Source: an uncultured Pelagibacteraceae bacterium
GTDB taxonomy: Bacteria > Pseudomonadota > Alphaproteobacteria > Pelagibacterales > Pelagibacteraceae
NCBI GenBank assembly: GCA_902636075.1
Contig: CACPQM010000007.1
Coordinates: forward strand, 1-64,000
Length of the DNA stretch: 64,000 bases
Direction of reading: 5' to 3'
Shown: piece after piece, positions 28,382-37,009 of the stretch
Numbering within the stretch: the first letter of the stretch is position 1
How the letters are laid out: the number at the start of each line of letters is the position of its first letter
Position numbers and translations under genes: made by a program
The notes under the pieces: generated by a model
Told to the model about the DNA's origin: nothing
Database searches by the model: none
What the model saw: the letters and a program-made list of their open reading frames with translations, nothing else

Positions 28382-29051
28382 AATTGGTATTCCAAGCAAG
28401 GGTCGGTTAAGAAAAGATACTTTAAACATATTTAAAGGTAAAAAGTTTAAAATTCTTTCAGAAAGAGGTGATAGAGATCTCTTTGGATATATAAAAGGAA
28501 ATGAAAGTATTAAAATTATTTATCTACATGCTCGAGAAATTATTGAAAGATTGGGTGATGAATCTCTAGATATTGGTTTTTCAGGATATGATTTGTTAAA
28601 AGAATCTGAATTAAATATACAAAATAAAGTTACTATTGCCAAAAGGCTAGAATATGGAAATGCAACTTTAGTATTAGCTGTGCCAGACGAGTGGATTGAT
28701 ATTCAGACACTTGCTGATTTAGAGGAAATTTCCTTTGATTTTAAAGATAAAAAGAAAAGCAGAATGAGAGTTGCAACAAAATATCCAAATTTAACTAGAG
28801 ATTTTTTATTTTCAAAAGGTGTAACCCAATTTAAGTTAGTCCCATCTCTTGGGGCAACAGAAGTATATCCATTTACTGGCTCATCAGAAATTTTATCAGA
28901 TATAACTAGTACAGGAGAAACTTTACGTGCAAATAATTTAAGAGTTTTAAAAGATGGAAATATTCTTAAAAGCACTGCAATTTTAATGTCTAATAAAAAA
29001 TTAAGTAACAAAAAAGGTTTGAAGAAAATTTTAAACTTGCTTAGCTCTTAA
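28374..29051 (+). CDS. hisG: ATP phosphoribosyltransferase, short form
   Basis: First step of histidine synthesis: ATP plus PRPP to PR-ATP. At 225 residues it is the HisG-S form, which needs HisZ. It starts with IKIGIPSKGRL. The PRPP loop region SLGATEVYPFTGSSEILSDITSTGETL is conserved (here spanning about 160-185). It has no C-terminal histidine-binding ACT-like domain, so feedback must act through HisZ. It overlaps the end of hisZ by 8 nt. Confidence 0.94.
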   Translation: MIKIGIPSKGRLRKDTLNIFKGKKFKILSERGDRDLFGYIKGNESIKIIYLHAREIIERLGDESLDIGFSGYDLLKESELNIQNKVTIAKRLEYGNATLVLAVPDEWIDIQTLADLEEISFDFKDKKKSRMRVATKYPNLTRDFLFSKGVTQFKLVPSLGATEVYPFTGSSEILSDITSTGETLRANNLRVLKDGNILKSTAILMSNKKLSNKKGLKKILNLLSS

Positions 29052-29073
29052 CTCTCACTATTATCTTAAATCT

Positions 29074-30171
29074 ATGGATACGATTCTTTTGATAATCTTG
29101 CTTTTATTGCTTGGTGCAACTCTAGGAGTTTTATATCTAAATTTAAGACCAAAACCCAAAGAAGATACAGAAAATAAAGAAGTTGAGGAAATAGCTAATT
29201 TAAAGTCTGAAATCGTTTCTTTAAAAGATACTTTAAATAATACTATTAACAATTCATTAGGCTCAATGTCTACCTCATTTAATAATCTTTCTACAGGTGT
29301 TACTAAAGATATGACAGAAGCTTTAACTAAAGTAGATGAAAAAGTTGGAAATTTTAACCAACAAGTACAGTTATTAAATCAGAGCCAAGAGGGTATAAGT
29401 AAAATTTTAGCAGGTGTTAAAAAATACGGAACACTTGCTGAATTTAGTTTGGATGCTTTAATTAAAGATTTATTACCAGCCTCACAATTCATGACTAATG
29501 TTAAAATGAAAGAAGATACAAGTGAAAACGTTGAATTTGCAATTAAACTTCAAGGTGATGTATTAGTTCCAGTTGACTCCCACTTCCCAGTAGAAAAATT
29601 TAAAGCAATCACTGATGGCTATGAATCAGATGATAAACGAGCAGTTGCAGATGCGAGAGCGAAGTTAGCATCAGCCTTCAAAACTAAAGCTAAAAGTGTA
29701 AATGAAAAATACATAGTCCCACCAAAAACCACAGATTTTGCTATCGTTTATGCTCCAACTGAAAGTTTGTATAAAGAATTGACTGAGTATCAAGACCCAA
29801 GCACTAAAGAATTGTTAACCCAAGAATTAATGAGGAAACACAAAATTGTAATTTGTGGACCAAACACTTTATCTGCTTACTTACAATCTTTGCACATGGG
29901 TTTTCAATCCCTCAAAGTTCAAAAGGGAGCAACTGAAATATATACTCATTTAAAAAATATTAGCACACGGTTTTCAAGACATTTTGATAATATTATAGTC
30001 TTAAATAAAAAACTAGAAGAGGCAATGGCTGTTGTTAATAAGTTTGGAATGGATGCAAGATCGATTTCGAGAACTTTGGAAAATATAAAAGATCCAGACC
30101 AGTTCGAAAAAGCTCTTAAAACAGATAATGTAGAAAAACTTGAAGATCTTCCCAGACAAGCCAAAAAATAA
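29074..30171 (+). CDS. rmuC: DNA recombination protein RmuC
   Basis: An N-terminal membrane helix (4-21) and a coiled-coil stretch (about 35-110) precede the conserved RmuC domain: VLVPVDSHFPVEKFKAI, TTDFAIVYAPTESLYKEL, and GFQSLKVQKGATEIYTHL (split here by position 165-300). The domain is a restriction-endonuclease-like fold; in E. coli RmuC limits inversions at short repeats. Length 365 is short, mostly because of a short coiled coil. It is followed by two more nuclease genes. Confidence 0.9.
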   Translation: MDTILLIILLLLLGATLGVLYLNLRPKPKEDTENKEVEEIANLKSEIVSLKDTLNNTINNSLGSMSTSFNNLSTGVTKDMTEALTKVDEKVGNFNQQVQLLNQSQEGISKILAGVKKYGTLAEFSLDALIKDLLPASQFMTNVKMKEDTSENVEFAIKLQGDVLVPVDSHFPVEKFKAITDGYESDDKRAVADARAKLASAFKTKAKSVNEKYIVPPKTTDFAIVYAPTESLYKELTEYQDPSTKELLTQELMRKHKIVICGPNTLSAYLQSLHMGFQSLKVQKGATEIYTHLKNISTRFSRHFDNIIVLNKKLEEAMAVVNKFGMDARSISRTLENIKDPDQFEKALKTDNVEKLEDLPRQAKK

Positions 30172-30207
30172 ATTTAATTTAAATATAATTTCTCATATAA
30201 GAAATGC

Positions 30208-30894
30208 ATGAAATGGAATAATAAATTTAATTATCCAAAGTCCACAAGATCAATTGAGAATGGTTATAGAAAATACTCTTTAGGAGAAGAAAAACTACCG
30301 AGTGTAACTACAATTTTAAGTGCTACTAAATCTGAGGAGGAAAAAGCTGCTTTAGCAAATTGGAAAGAGAGGGTTGGTTTTAAGGAAGCAAATAGAATTA
30401 AAACCGAGGCATCCTCAAGAGGAACATCAATGCATTCATATATAGAGGATTACTTGAGAGGACGTATCAATGAAAGTTTTTTTGAAAGTAATGAACAATA
30501 TAAAAATATGGCCAAAGAAATAATTGAAAAAGGTATAGATAATAAATTAGATGAAATTTACGGAATTGAAGAAACTTTGTATTATCCTGAAAAATATGCA
30601 GGCACAGCTGACTTAATTGGTATTTATCAAGGAAACGATGTTGTTATCGATTTTAAGCAGAGTAATAAACCGAAAAAAACAGATTATATTCAAGATTATT
30701 TTTTACAACTTGGAGCATATACTTTGGCGCATGATACTGTTCATGGAACTAAAATGAAAGCAGGCATAATTCTACTGTGTACAAAAGATATTTTGTTTCA
30801 AGAATTTAAAATAGAAGGTGCAGAATTAGAGATGTATCAAAATTTATTCTTAGGAAGGGTCAAAAAATTTTACGAGATAAATAATATATCTTGA
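30208..30894 (+). CDS. PD-(D/E)XK exonuclease, MGME1/RecB-nuclease-like
   Basis: A 228-residue nuclease-fold protein. The opening LPSVTTIL (30-37) and SSRGTSMHSYIEDYL (69-83, H76) are seen in phage-type and mitochondrial MGME1-like exonucleases. The active-site pattern is D135 in GTADLIG, D148 in VVIDFK and K150, followed by Q167 in LQLGAY. These positions give the D...D-x-K core of the PD-(D/E)XK superfamily. It is probably a single-strand-specific exonuclease acting on DNA flaps or ends. It stands alone between rmuC and sbcB with its own short spacers, so it is not obviously part of a phage remnant. Confidence 0.78.
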   Translation: MKWNNKFNYPKSTRSIENGYRKYSLGEEKLPSVTTILSATKSEEEKAALANWKERVGFKEANRIKTEASSRGTSMHSYIEDYLRGRINESFFESNEQYKNMAKEIIEKGIDNKLDEIYGIEETLYYPEKYAGTADLIGIYQGNDVVIDFKQSNKPKKTDYIQDYFLQLGAYTLAHDTVHGTKMKAGIILLCTKDILFQEFKIEGAELEMYQNLFLGRVKKFYEINNIS

Positions 30895-31018
30895 CTTTAA
30901 CATACTATTTCATAGAAGAGATAAAACTAAATAGAAGCTACTTGTTTAGATGCAACGGTTTAGTCCTAAAAAACTTTCCAAAAACCCGTCAAAACATAGC
31001 TAATTTGAGGTTAAAAGT

Positions 31019-32452
31019 ATGAATTTAGCAATTTGGGACATAGAATCATCAAGTGCCAGCACTGATTTTGGTAGCATAATTGAAATTGGTGGAATTTTAG
31101 TTGATGAAAACTTCAAAGAGAAAGACCGATTTAATTTAAGGTGTAGCCTACCTGAAGGGGAGATATTTCAGGCAATGGCCTTAATTGTCAACAAGACATC
31201 AATCAAACAACTTACGCAAACAAACTTAAGTCACTATCAAATGCTGGGTGAAGTTGAAAAAATATTTAAAAAATGGAGTCCTGCAATATTTTTAGGTTGG
31301 AGTAGCCTTAATTTTGATGAAGAGATGATAAGGAAAGAGTTTTTTAAAAATATTAGATATCCTTATATTACAAATGCAGCACCTAATAAAAGACATGATG
31401 GTATTAACATTGCAAGAGCTGCTTATGCAGTTGATCCTAAAATCCTAGAAACAGAAATTAATGAAAAAAATAATCCTGTATTTAAACTTGCATCTTTAGC
31501 TCAGATGCAAGGAATTGATGCAAGTGATGCTCACTCAGCACTTGCCGATGCTGAATTAACAGCGAAAATTTTAAAGATTGTTAAAAATAAACAAGAGCAT
31601 ACCTGGGAATCTTTTTTAAGAACTGCAAATAAATCGGATACAGAAACTATAATGAAAAAAGGAGAAGTAGTAACCCTAAACGAATATTATTATGGTAAGT
31701 CTAGACTACATTTAGTTGTACCACTACATCCAAAACATTGTATGCACCCAATTTACCAAGGATGGTACTACTCAATAGATTTAAGAACAGAAATTCAGCC
31801 TTTAATAAACAAATCGATAAATGAATTAAAAGTTGAGATGAAAAAATCTCCAAAATTTTTAAGAACAATACGTGCAAATAAAGCACCTATCATCATTGAT
31901 GGCAAATATGGAATGAATGTTGAACCTTATAACAAACTTGATAAAAATGTAATTAAAAAAAGAGCAAAATTTGTTCAAAATAATGAACAGTTTTCTCAAA
32001 ATATTTTAACAGCTTTAAGGGAAGTTGCAGAAGAAAAAGAACAATCAAAATCTCAAGAAGATATATATGCAGAGGAAAGTATTTATACAAAATTTACTTC
32101 TAACAAAGATACTGCTCTTTTCCCAACTTGGCATGCAGCACCATGGAAAGAAAAATTAAATTTACTAGATAAATTTGATGATGATAGATTAGTCGGATTC
32201 GGCAAAAAAATTATATTTCAAGAAGCCCCAGAAGTTTTGCCGGAGACAATGTATAAATCAATAAGAAGAGAAATCGCCAAAAGAATATTAAGTGAAAGAA
32301 AAGAGAAATGGTGGACAATACCTACTTTATATAATGAAATTGATACTCTAAGAGAAAAATACACTAATGAAAATGATATCGAAAAACTAGCTTTGTTAGA
32401 TGAATTTAATACTTATGCTATGTCTATTCAAAAAAAGTACGAGAATGTTTAA
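31019..32452 (+). CDS. sbcB: Exodeoxyribonuclease I
   Basis: DEDDh 3'-5' single-strand DNA exonuclease. D7 and E9 in WDIES, Asp in LNFDEEM, and His/Asp in DAHSALADAE provide the four acidic residues and the His. The SH3-like and C-terminal helical regions characteristic of ExoI follow (about 200-477), so this is not simply an epsilon subunit. Length 477 is almost identical to E. coli ExoI. GAGG lies about 10 nt before the ATG. The 124-bp spacer upstream (30895-31018) shows no recognisable element to me. Confidence 0.88.
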   Translation: MNLAIWDIESSSASTDFGSIIEIGGILVDENFKEKDRFNLRCSLPEGEIFQAMALIVNKTSIKQLTQTNLSHYQMLGEVEKIFKKWSPAIFLGWSSLNFDEEMIRKEFFKNIRYPYITNAAPNKRHDGINIARAAYAVDPKILETEINEKNNPVFKLASLAQMQGIDASDAHSALADAELTAKILKIVKNKQEHTWESFLRTANKSDTETIMKKGEVVTLNEYYYGKSRLHLVVPLHPKHCMHPIYQGWYYSIDLRTEIQPLINKSINELKVEMKKSPKFLRTIRANKAPIIIDGKYGMNVEPYNKLDKNVIKKRAKFVQNNEQFSQNILTALREVAEEKEQSKSQEDIYAEESIYTKFTSNKDTALFPTWHAAPWKEKLNLLDKFDDDRLVGFGKKIIFQEAPEVLPETMYKSIRREIAKRILSERKEKWWTIPTLYNEIDTLREKYTNENDIEKLALLDEFNTYAMSIQKKYENV

Positions 32453-32484
32453 TGTATAAAATTCAATTTTCTTATTTTTAACTA

Positions 32485-32512
32485 TTGAATAAATAAAATT
32501 AATTTATATAAA
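32485..32512 (+). promoter_or_regulatory. Candidate trxA promoter
   Basis: TTGAAT at 32485-32490, a 16-nt spacer and TATAAA at 32507-32512. The predicted start of transcription (about 32519) coincides with the trxA ATG, and no Shine-Dalgarno sequence is seen in the spacer. Confidence 0.35.
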
Positions 32513-32518
32513 ACTTAT

Positions 32519-32836
32519 ATGGCAACAGTAAAATCTACAGACGAAAGTTTTGATCAATTAGTTAAAGATAATAAGATATTAATTTGTGATTTTTGGGCAG
32601 AATGGTGTGGTCCATGCCATATGGTTGCTCCCAGCTTGGAAGAAATTTCAAATGAAATGTCTGACCAGTTATCAGTAGCTAAACACAATATAGATGAAGA
32701 GCCAAATACTCCAACAAAATACGGTGTTAGAGGGATCCCAACGATGATTTTGATGAAAGATGGAAATCATATTTCAACAAAGGTTGGAGCAGTTCCAAAA
32801 AGTGAAATTGTTTCTTGGATAAAAGAAAATATTTAA
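32519..32836 (+). CDS. trxA: Thioredoxin
   Basis: Cytosolic disulfide reductant of 105 residues. The active site WCGPC gives C30 and C33; FWAEWCGPC and YGVRGIPTMILMKDG with the cis-Pro are standard. It follows sbcB after 66 bp and is monocistronic. Its TAA interlocks with the folC stop on the other strand (TTAA). Confidence 0.96.
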   Translation: MATVKSTDESFDQLVKDNKILICDFWAEWCGPCHMVAPSLEEISNEMSDQLSVAKHNIDEEPNTPTKYGVRGIPTMILMKDGNHISTKVGAVPKSEIVSWIKENI

Positions 32837-34098
32837 TTTAAGCTTAAAATTTCTCCAGCAAGATACAATGAACCAACACAAAGTATAATAGTGTTTTCAT
32901 TTTTTGATAATGATTTTATACTTTCTTCAATACCATTAGAAAGTTTCAAATTTAATTTCAAATTATCCAACTTTTTCCTAAAATCTTCCTTTGATATTGC
33001 TCCATCCTGATTAGGAATATCAATCAAGGTAATTGAATTTACTATATTTTTAAAAGATTTTATAAAATCTGCATGCTCTTTATCTTTCATCATGCCTACG
33101 ATAAGATTTACTTCCTCATTTTGATTTTTTACCCAATTAGCAATAGAAAAACTTGCGCTAATATTGTGACCTCCATCTATTATTAGTTTATTATTCCCAG
33201 CAATATCTTTTAATTTACCAGATTTAATTTCTTCAAGTCTTGCTTTTAATGAAATATTTTTGACACCATTTATAATTTGTTCATCTTTAATACTAAATAT
33301 CTTTCTTGATGCAGCAATTGAGGTACTAATATTATAAAGCTGATGATCTCCAAGAATACTTGGCTCAGGTAATACTAATTCTCCTAACTTATCTTGGTAT
33401 TGAATAAATCCATTTTCGGATCTTGCAATATTAAAATCTTTACCAAAAAAATATTTATTTGATATATTTTTTTCTAATATTTTTTCTATTTTATCTCTTA
33501 TTTCATTATTTACTTGTTTATTAATAAAAATATTTGAGTTTAAAAGCCTAGCTGTTTTTTCATATATTACCCCTTCAATTGATTTATTTTCAAGCCATTG
33601 AAAGTGATCATTATGAATGACACCAATGAGTGTCATTAAATTTTCCTTAAATACATTTGTACTATCAAATTGATGAAATAATCCTGCTTCTATAATATTA
33701 ATGTTATCTTTAAAATTTTCAGCATGTTTAAAAAATGCACAAGTTAAAATTTCAAATAATGTTGCATTATCATTTCCTAAAGTTTTTTCAACATCACTCA
33801 GTAATTCTATTAAATCTTCTTCATTGATTTCTTTATCATCAAAAACGTATCTTTCTGTGAAAGAAAGTAGATGGGGTGAAGTGTAAAGATTGGTTTTATG
33901 TCCAGCTTGGTTTAGTATTGACTTAAGACTATAGCACATACTTGCTTTGGCATTAGTTCCAACAACTGTGATGACGTTCTTTAATTTATCTTGCGGATTA
34001 CCCAGCTTTTTTAAAAGATTAAAAGTTCTTCCTAAAGATAAGTCTAGTTTTTTTTTATGATGCTTCTCTAGTTTGGATATTAGTTTCTGAAGTTTCAT
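32833..34098 (-). CDS. folC: Folylpolyglutamate/dihydrofolate synthase with altered P-loop
   Basis: Mur-ligase-family enzyme that adds glutamate to (dihydro)folates. LDLSLGRTFNLL and the central LEARLEEIKSGKL-like region (KARLEEI) with DGGHNISASFSIANW support FolC. The P-loop, GTNGKGS in most members, reads GTNAKAS (47-53), with both flexible glycines changed to alanine but the Lys kept. Length 421 is normal. The N-terminal motif requires the ATG at 34098, so the gene overlaps accD by 44 nt, the largest overlap in this operon. Confidence 0.86.
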   Translation of the reverse strand: MKLQKLISKLEKHHKKKLDLSLGRTFNLLKKLGNPQDKLKNVITVVGTNAKASMCYSLKSILNQAGHKTNLYTSPHLLSFTERYVFDDKEINEEDLIELLSDVEKTLGNDNATLFEILTCAFFKHAENFKDNINIIEAGLFHQFDSTNVFKENLMTLIGVIHNDHFQWLENKSIEGVIYEKTARLLNSNIFINKQVNNEIRDKIEKILEKNISNKYFFGKDFNIARSENGFIQYQDKLGELVLPEPSILGDHQLYNISTSIAASRKIFSIKDEQIINGVKNISLKARLEEIKSGKLKDIAGNNKLIIDGGHNISASFSIANWVKNQNEEVNLIVGMMKDKEHADFIKSFKNIVNSITLIDIPNQDGAISKEDFRKKLDNLKLNLKLSNGIEESIKSLSKNENTIILCVGSLYLAGEILSLN

Positions 34099-34984
34099 TT
34101 AAATTTTCTAAATGTATATCAGAGTTTTTTCTAAGTAATATGGATAGAAGGTTTCCTACTTCCTTTTGTATATCTTTTCTATGAACAACTCTGTCAACAA
34201 AGCCATGTTTCATAACAAATTCAGCTGTTTGAAAATCAGAACTTAATTCTTCTTTAACAGTTGCTTGAATTACTCTTTTTCCTGCAAAAGCTATTAAGCA
34301 TCCAGGTTCTGCCAGATGTATATCGCCTAACATTGCAAAAGAGGCAGTTATTCCTCCAGCTGTAGGATCAGTAAAGCAAACAATATATGGTAAATTATTA
34401 TTTTTAAGTTCATTAATAGCAAGCGTTGTTCTAGTCATATTTGCTAGAGCAATTGTGGATTCAAACATTCTCTGTCCTCCACCACATGGAAAGAACAAGT
34501 AAGGTGTTTGATTGTCTATTGCATGTTGTACCCCATAAATTATTGCTTCTCCCTCAGCAGCTCCAACAGAGCCTCCAATAAAGTCAAAGTTAATTGCACC
34601 TGCCGTAACTTCAATTCCATTGATTTTTCCTTTTGCGATCATAACTCCACAATTTTGATTGGTTTTCTTTTTTGCAATCTTAAGTCTGTCTTTGTAAGAT
34701 TTAGTATCAACCCAATTTAATGGATCCTCTGTAGGTATAGGAGACTCTAAAATTTGGTAAGAGTTTTTTCCAAAAACTATATCAAACCTTTGTCTGCAAC
34801 TAATTCTATGATGTTTTCCACAAAGATTACAAACCCATAAATTATTCTCTAAATCTTTTTTTAATATTGGCCCTTTACAACAACTTGTCCAATCTGAATT
34901 TGCTATATCTTCTTTAGAGGGCCTTTTTCGAAGTACCTTCTTTATTTTTTCTCCAAATTTTATTGCTTTTGTTAACCAATTCAT
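34055..34984 (-). CDS. accD: Acetyl-CoA carboxylase carboxyltransferase subunit beta
   Basis: Beta half of the carboxyltransferase that makes malonyl-CoA with AccA. The crotonase-like core shows GGSVGAAEGEAI, FPCGGGQRMFES and DPTAGGITASFAMLGDIHLAEPGCLIAFAGKRVI (in pieces over 130-235). The N-terminal zinc ribbon is unusual: the second pair is normal (C52, C55), but the first CxxC is compressed to adjacent C35-C36. Length 309 is normal. It lies in the trpA-accD-folC order typical of alphaproteobacteria, overlapping trpA by 4 nt. Confidence 0.93.
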   Translation of the reverse strand: MNWLTKAIKFGEKIKKVLRKRPSKEDIANSDWTSCCKGPILKKDLENNLWVCNLCGKHHRISCRQRFDIVFGKNSYQILESPIPTEDPLNWVDTKSYKDRLKIAKKKTNQNCGVMIAKGKINGIEVTAGAINFDFIGGSVGAAEGEAIIYGVQHAIDNQTPYLFFPCGGGQRMFESTIALANMTRTTLAINELKNNNLPYIVCFTDPTAGGITASFAMLGDIHLAEPGCLIAFAGKRVIQATVKEELSSDFQTAEFVMKHGFVDRVVHRKDIQKEVGNLLSILLRKNSDIHLENLNETSETNIQTREAS

Positions 34985-35781
34985 GATATTTTTTTCCTAA
35001 GTCTACTAACCATCTTACTTACATTTATGACAGGATTTTGTCCATTGTTTAAACTTCTAGTAATTTCTCTACAAATTTGACTTCCTACAACAAGTCCATC
35101 TGTTTTTTTAAAATTTGATATAGTTTTTTCAGTTATCCCAAAACCTATCACACAATTTTTTTTAGGACTTATTTTTTTAATTTCATTATAATTAGATAAA
35201 ATTTTTTTTGGAGATACTTTTAGCTTACCCCCTGTAGTAGACAACATACTTATATAATAAATCATATCATGAGAATCTTTTGTTATCATTTTAAGTCTTT
35301 TATTTGATGTTGTAGGAGACAATAATTGGATAAAATTAATTGAATTTTTTTTACAATGTTTTGAAAAAATTTTATTTTCTGGCCAAGGCAAATCAACAAT
35401 TATTAAACCATTTACACCTGATTTCTTACAGTTTTTTATAAAGTTATTTTTACCATATTGATAAATCATATTATAATAACCCATAAATATAATTGGTTTT
35501 GAATTTTTATTTTTTTTATAATCTCTAACAATTTGAAAAATATCATTCATCTTAATTCCATTTTTAATTGCTCTGTAAGCGCTAGTTTGAATTTGACCAC
35601 CATCTGCCACTGGAGTGTTATGGGGAACTCCTACTTCTAAAATATCAGCATAATTTGAAATTGATTTAAGTATTTCTAATGATTGTTTTTTTGAACTATC
35701 ACCAGCAACGGTATATGTAACTAAGGCTGGCCTTTTTTCACTTTTTGCTTTTTTAAAGGCAAGACTAATTGGATTTAACAT
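34981..35781 (-). CDS. trpA: Tryptophan synthase alpha chain
   Basis: TIM-barrel enzyme cleaving indole-3-glycerol phosphate. Catalytic Glu is in DILEVGVPH and catalytic Asp in PVADGGQIQ. The phosphate site is IGFGITEKTI and GLVVGSQI. I chose ATG at 35781 (266 residues, MLNPISLAFKKAK), since the longer reading adds a frame-extension not seen in the family. Substitutions include HNTP for the usual FSDP before the catalytic Asp, and NMIYQYG for NPIYRYG. It overlaps trpB by 17 nt and accD by 4 nt. Confidence 0.88.
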   Translation of the reverse strand: MLNPISLAFKKAKSEKRPALVTYTVAGDSSKKQSLEILKSISNYADILEVGVPHNTPVADGGQIQTSAYRAIKNGIKMNDIFQIVRDYKKNKNSKPIIFMGYYNMIYQYGKNNFIKNCKKSGVNGLIIVDLPWPENKIFSKHCKKNSINFIQLLSPTTSNKRLKMITKDSHDMIYYISMLSTTGGKLKVSPKKILSNYNEIKKISPKKNCVIGFGITEKTISNFKKTDGLVVGSQICREITRSLNNGQNPVINVSKMVSRLRKKIS

Positions 35782-37009
35782 ATTTTTTTCCCAATTTTTT
35801 TTCCAAAATTCCTCTATCCTTGTAAGCGTCACCACAACTATTGATAATTACTATTGTATCTTTGCTAAGTTTTTTTGCGTCTTTTATAGCAACTGAAAAG
35901 GCGTGACTTGGTTCAAGTGAAGGTCTTAAATTTTCGTACTTTGTAACTATTTGATAAGCTTTTAAAGCTTCTTCGTCACTAGCAGCAGTATATCTAGCTC
36001 GTTTTGTATCTTTTAAAAAACAATGTAAAGGTGAGATACCAGGATAATCAAGACCAGCAGAAATAGACTCAGTTTCTTCAATTTGACCGTCACTATTCTG
36101 ATTTACGTATTGAGCAGCACCATGAAGTATGCCGATTTTAGAGCCATAAGTTAAGGGAGCAGCGTGTCTTTTACTCTTGGCTGGACCCCCAGCTTCAACT
36201 CCAATAAATTCAACTTGTTTTTTATCATAATCCATGAATTCATTCCAAAAACCAAAACTTGAGGAACCTCCACCAACACAATTATATAATTTAACTTTTT
36301 TAGGAATGTTACCAAATTCATTCAACAATTGTACTTTCAGCTCTCTAGAAATTTGGCTAGTGCTCCATCCGCATATACGAACGAAAATTGCTGGACCTAC
36401 TGTACTACCAACACACATTGCGGTTGTATCACAATTAGCAACCCAATATCTCATACATTCAGATACAGCATCTACAAGTGTTTGGCTTCCTGAGTAAACA
36501 GGAATAACATCTGCACCATTTTTTTTCATAGCTTTAACATTAGGTTGTTGTCTTTTTATATCTTTTGCACCCATAAAAATTTTACATCTTAAACCAAATT
36601 TCTTAGCTGCCATACTTAACATTTTTCCGGCATAGCCAGCACCTGTATCACCTATTATAACTTTTTTTCCAGATCTTTTTGCTAATAAACAATGTACAGT
36701 AGCATTATATATTTTATGAGCACCCCCATTAGCGTCAGATACTACTTTTGACCAAATCTGTGCTCCGCCAACTTTTTTTGTTAAATTATTTAATTTAATT
36801 AATCTTGTTGGTACCCCAATCCAATTTCTGAAATATTTATCTCTTTCTTTAATAAAGTTTTTGTCATTTTTTAATTTGTTAAATTGTATTTCAAGATCTT
36901 CTATAGGTTTTTTAAGTGTTTCAGGCACAAAATTTCCACCAAATTTACCTCCCCAGAAACCAAGCTTATCACCTTGGTCTATAACTGGAATTCCTTTTTT
37001 AAGTCTCAT
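35765..37009 (-). CDS. trpB: TrpB-like PLP enzyme with altered active site
   Basis: It holds the TrpB position between trpF and trpA and clearly has the family fold: GKFGGNFVPET, PLP Lys K99 in GAHKIYN, SGSQTLVDAV, SISAGLDYPG and SDEEALKAYQ. Several active-site residues differ from canonical TrpB. ETGAGQHG is DTGAGYAG (D121, Y126 and A127 in place of Glu109, Gln114 and His115). The phosphate loop GGGSNA is GGGSSS, and NLSGRGDKD is NSCGDAYKD (C392 at the position of Ser377). Length 414 is normal. It could be a diverged tryptophan synthase beta chain or a related PLP enzyme. It overlaps trpF by 11 nt and trpA by 17 nt. Confidence 0.8.
   Translation of the reverse strand: MRLKKGIPVIDQGDKLGFWGGKFGGNFVPETLKKPIEDLEIQFNKLKNDKNFIKERDKYFRNWIGVPTRLIKLNNLTKKVGGAQIWSKVVSDANGGAHKIYNATVHCLLAKRSGKKVIIGDTGAGYAGKMLSMAAKKFGLRCKIFMGAKDIKRQQPNVKAMKKNGADVIPVYSGSQTLVDAVSECMRYWVANCDTTAMCVGSTVGPAIFVRICGWSTSQISRELKVQLLNEFGNIPKKVKLYNCVGGGSSSFGFWNEFMDYDKKQVEFIGVEAGGPAKSKRHAAPLTYGSKIGILHGAAQYVNQNSDGQIEETESISAGLDYPGISPLHCFLKDTKRARYTAASDEEALKAYQIVTKYENLRPSLEPSHAFSVAIKDAKKLSKDTIVIINSCGDAYKDRGILEKKLGKKYVKSN

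Noticed and set aside
30895-31018. The 124-bp spacer before sbcB as a structured RNA or attachment site.
   Set aside because: I found no convincing stem, repeat or tRNA-like end; it only contains a plausible GAGG ribosome site near the sbcB start.
35781-35835. trpA start at 35835.
   Set aside because: The 18 extra residues are translated trpB 3' sequence in another frame, and the family N-terminus fits the Met at 35781.
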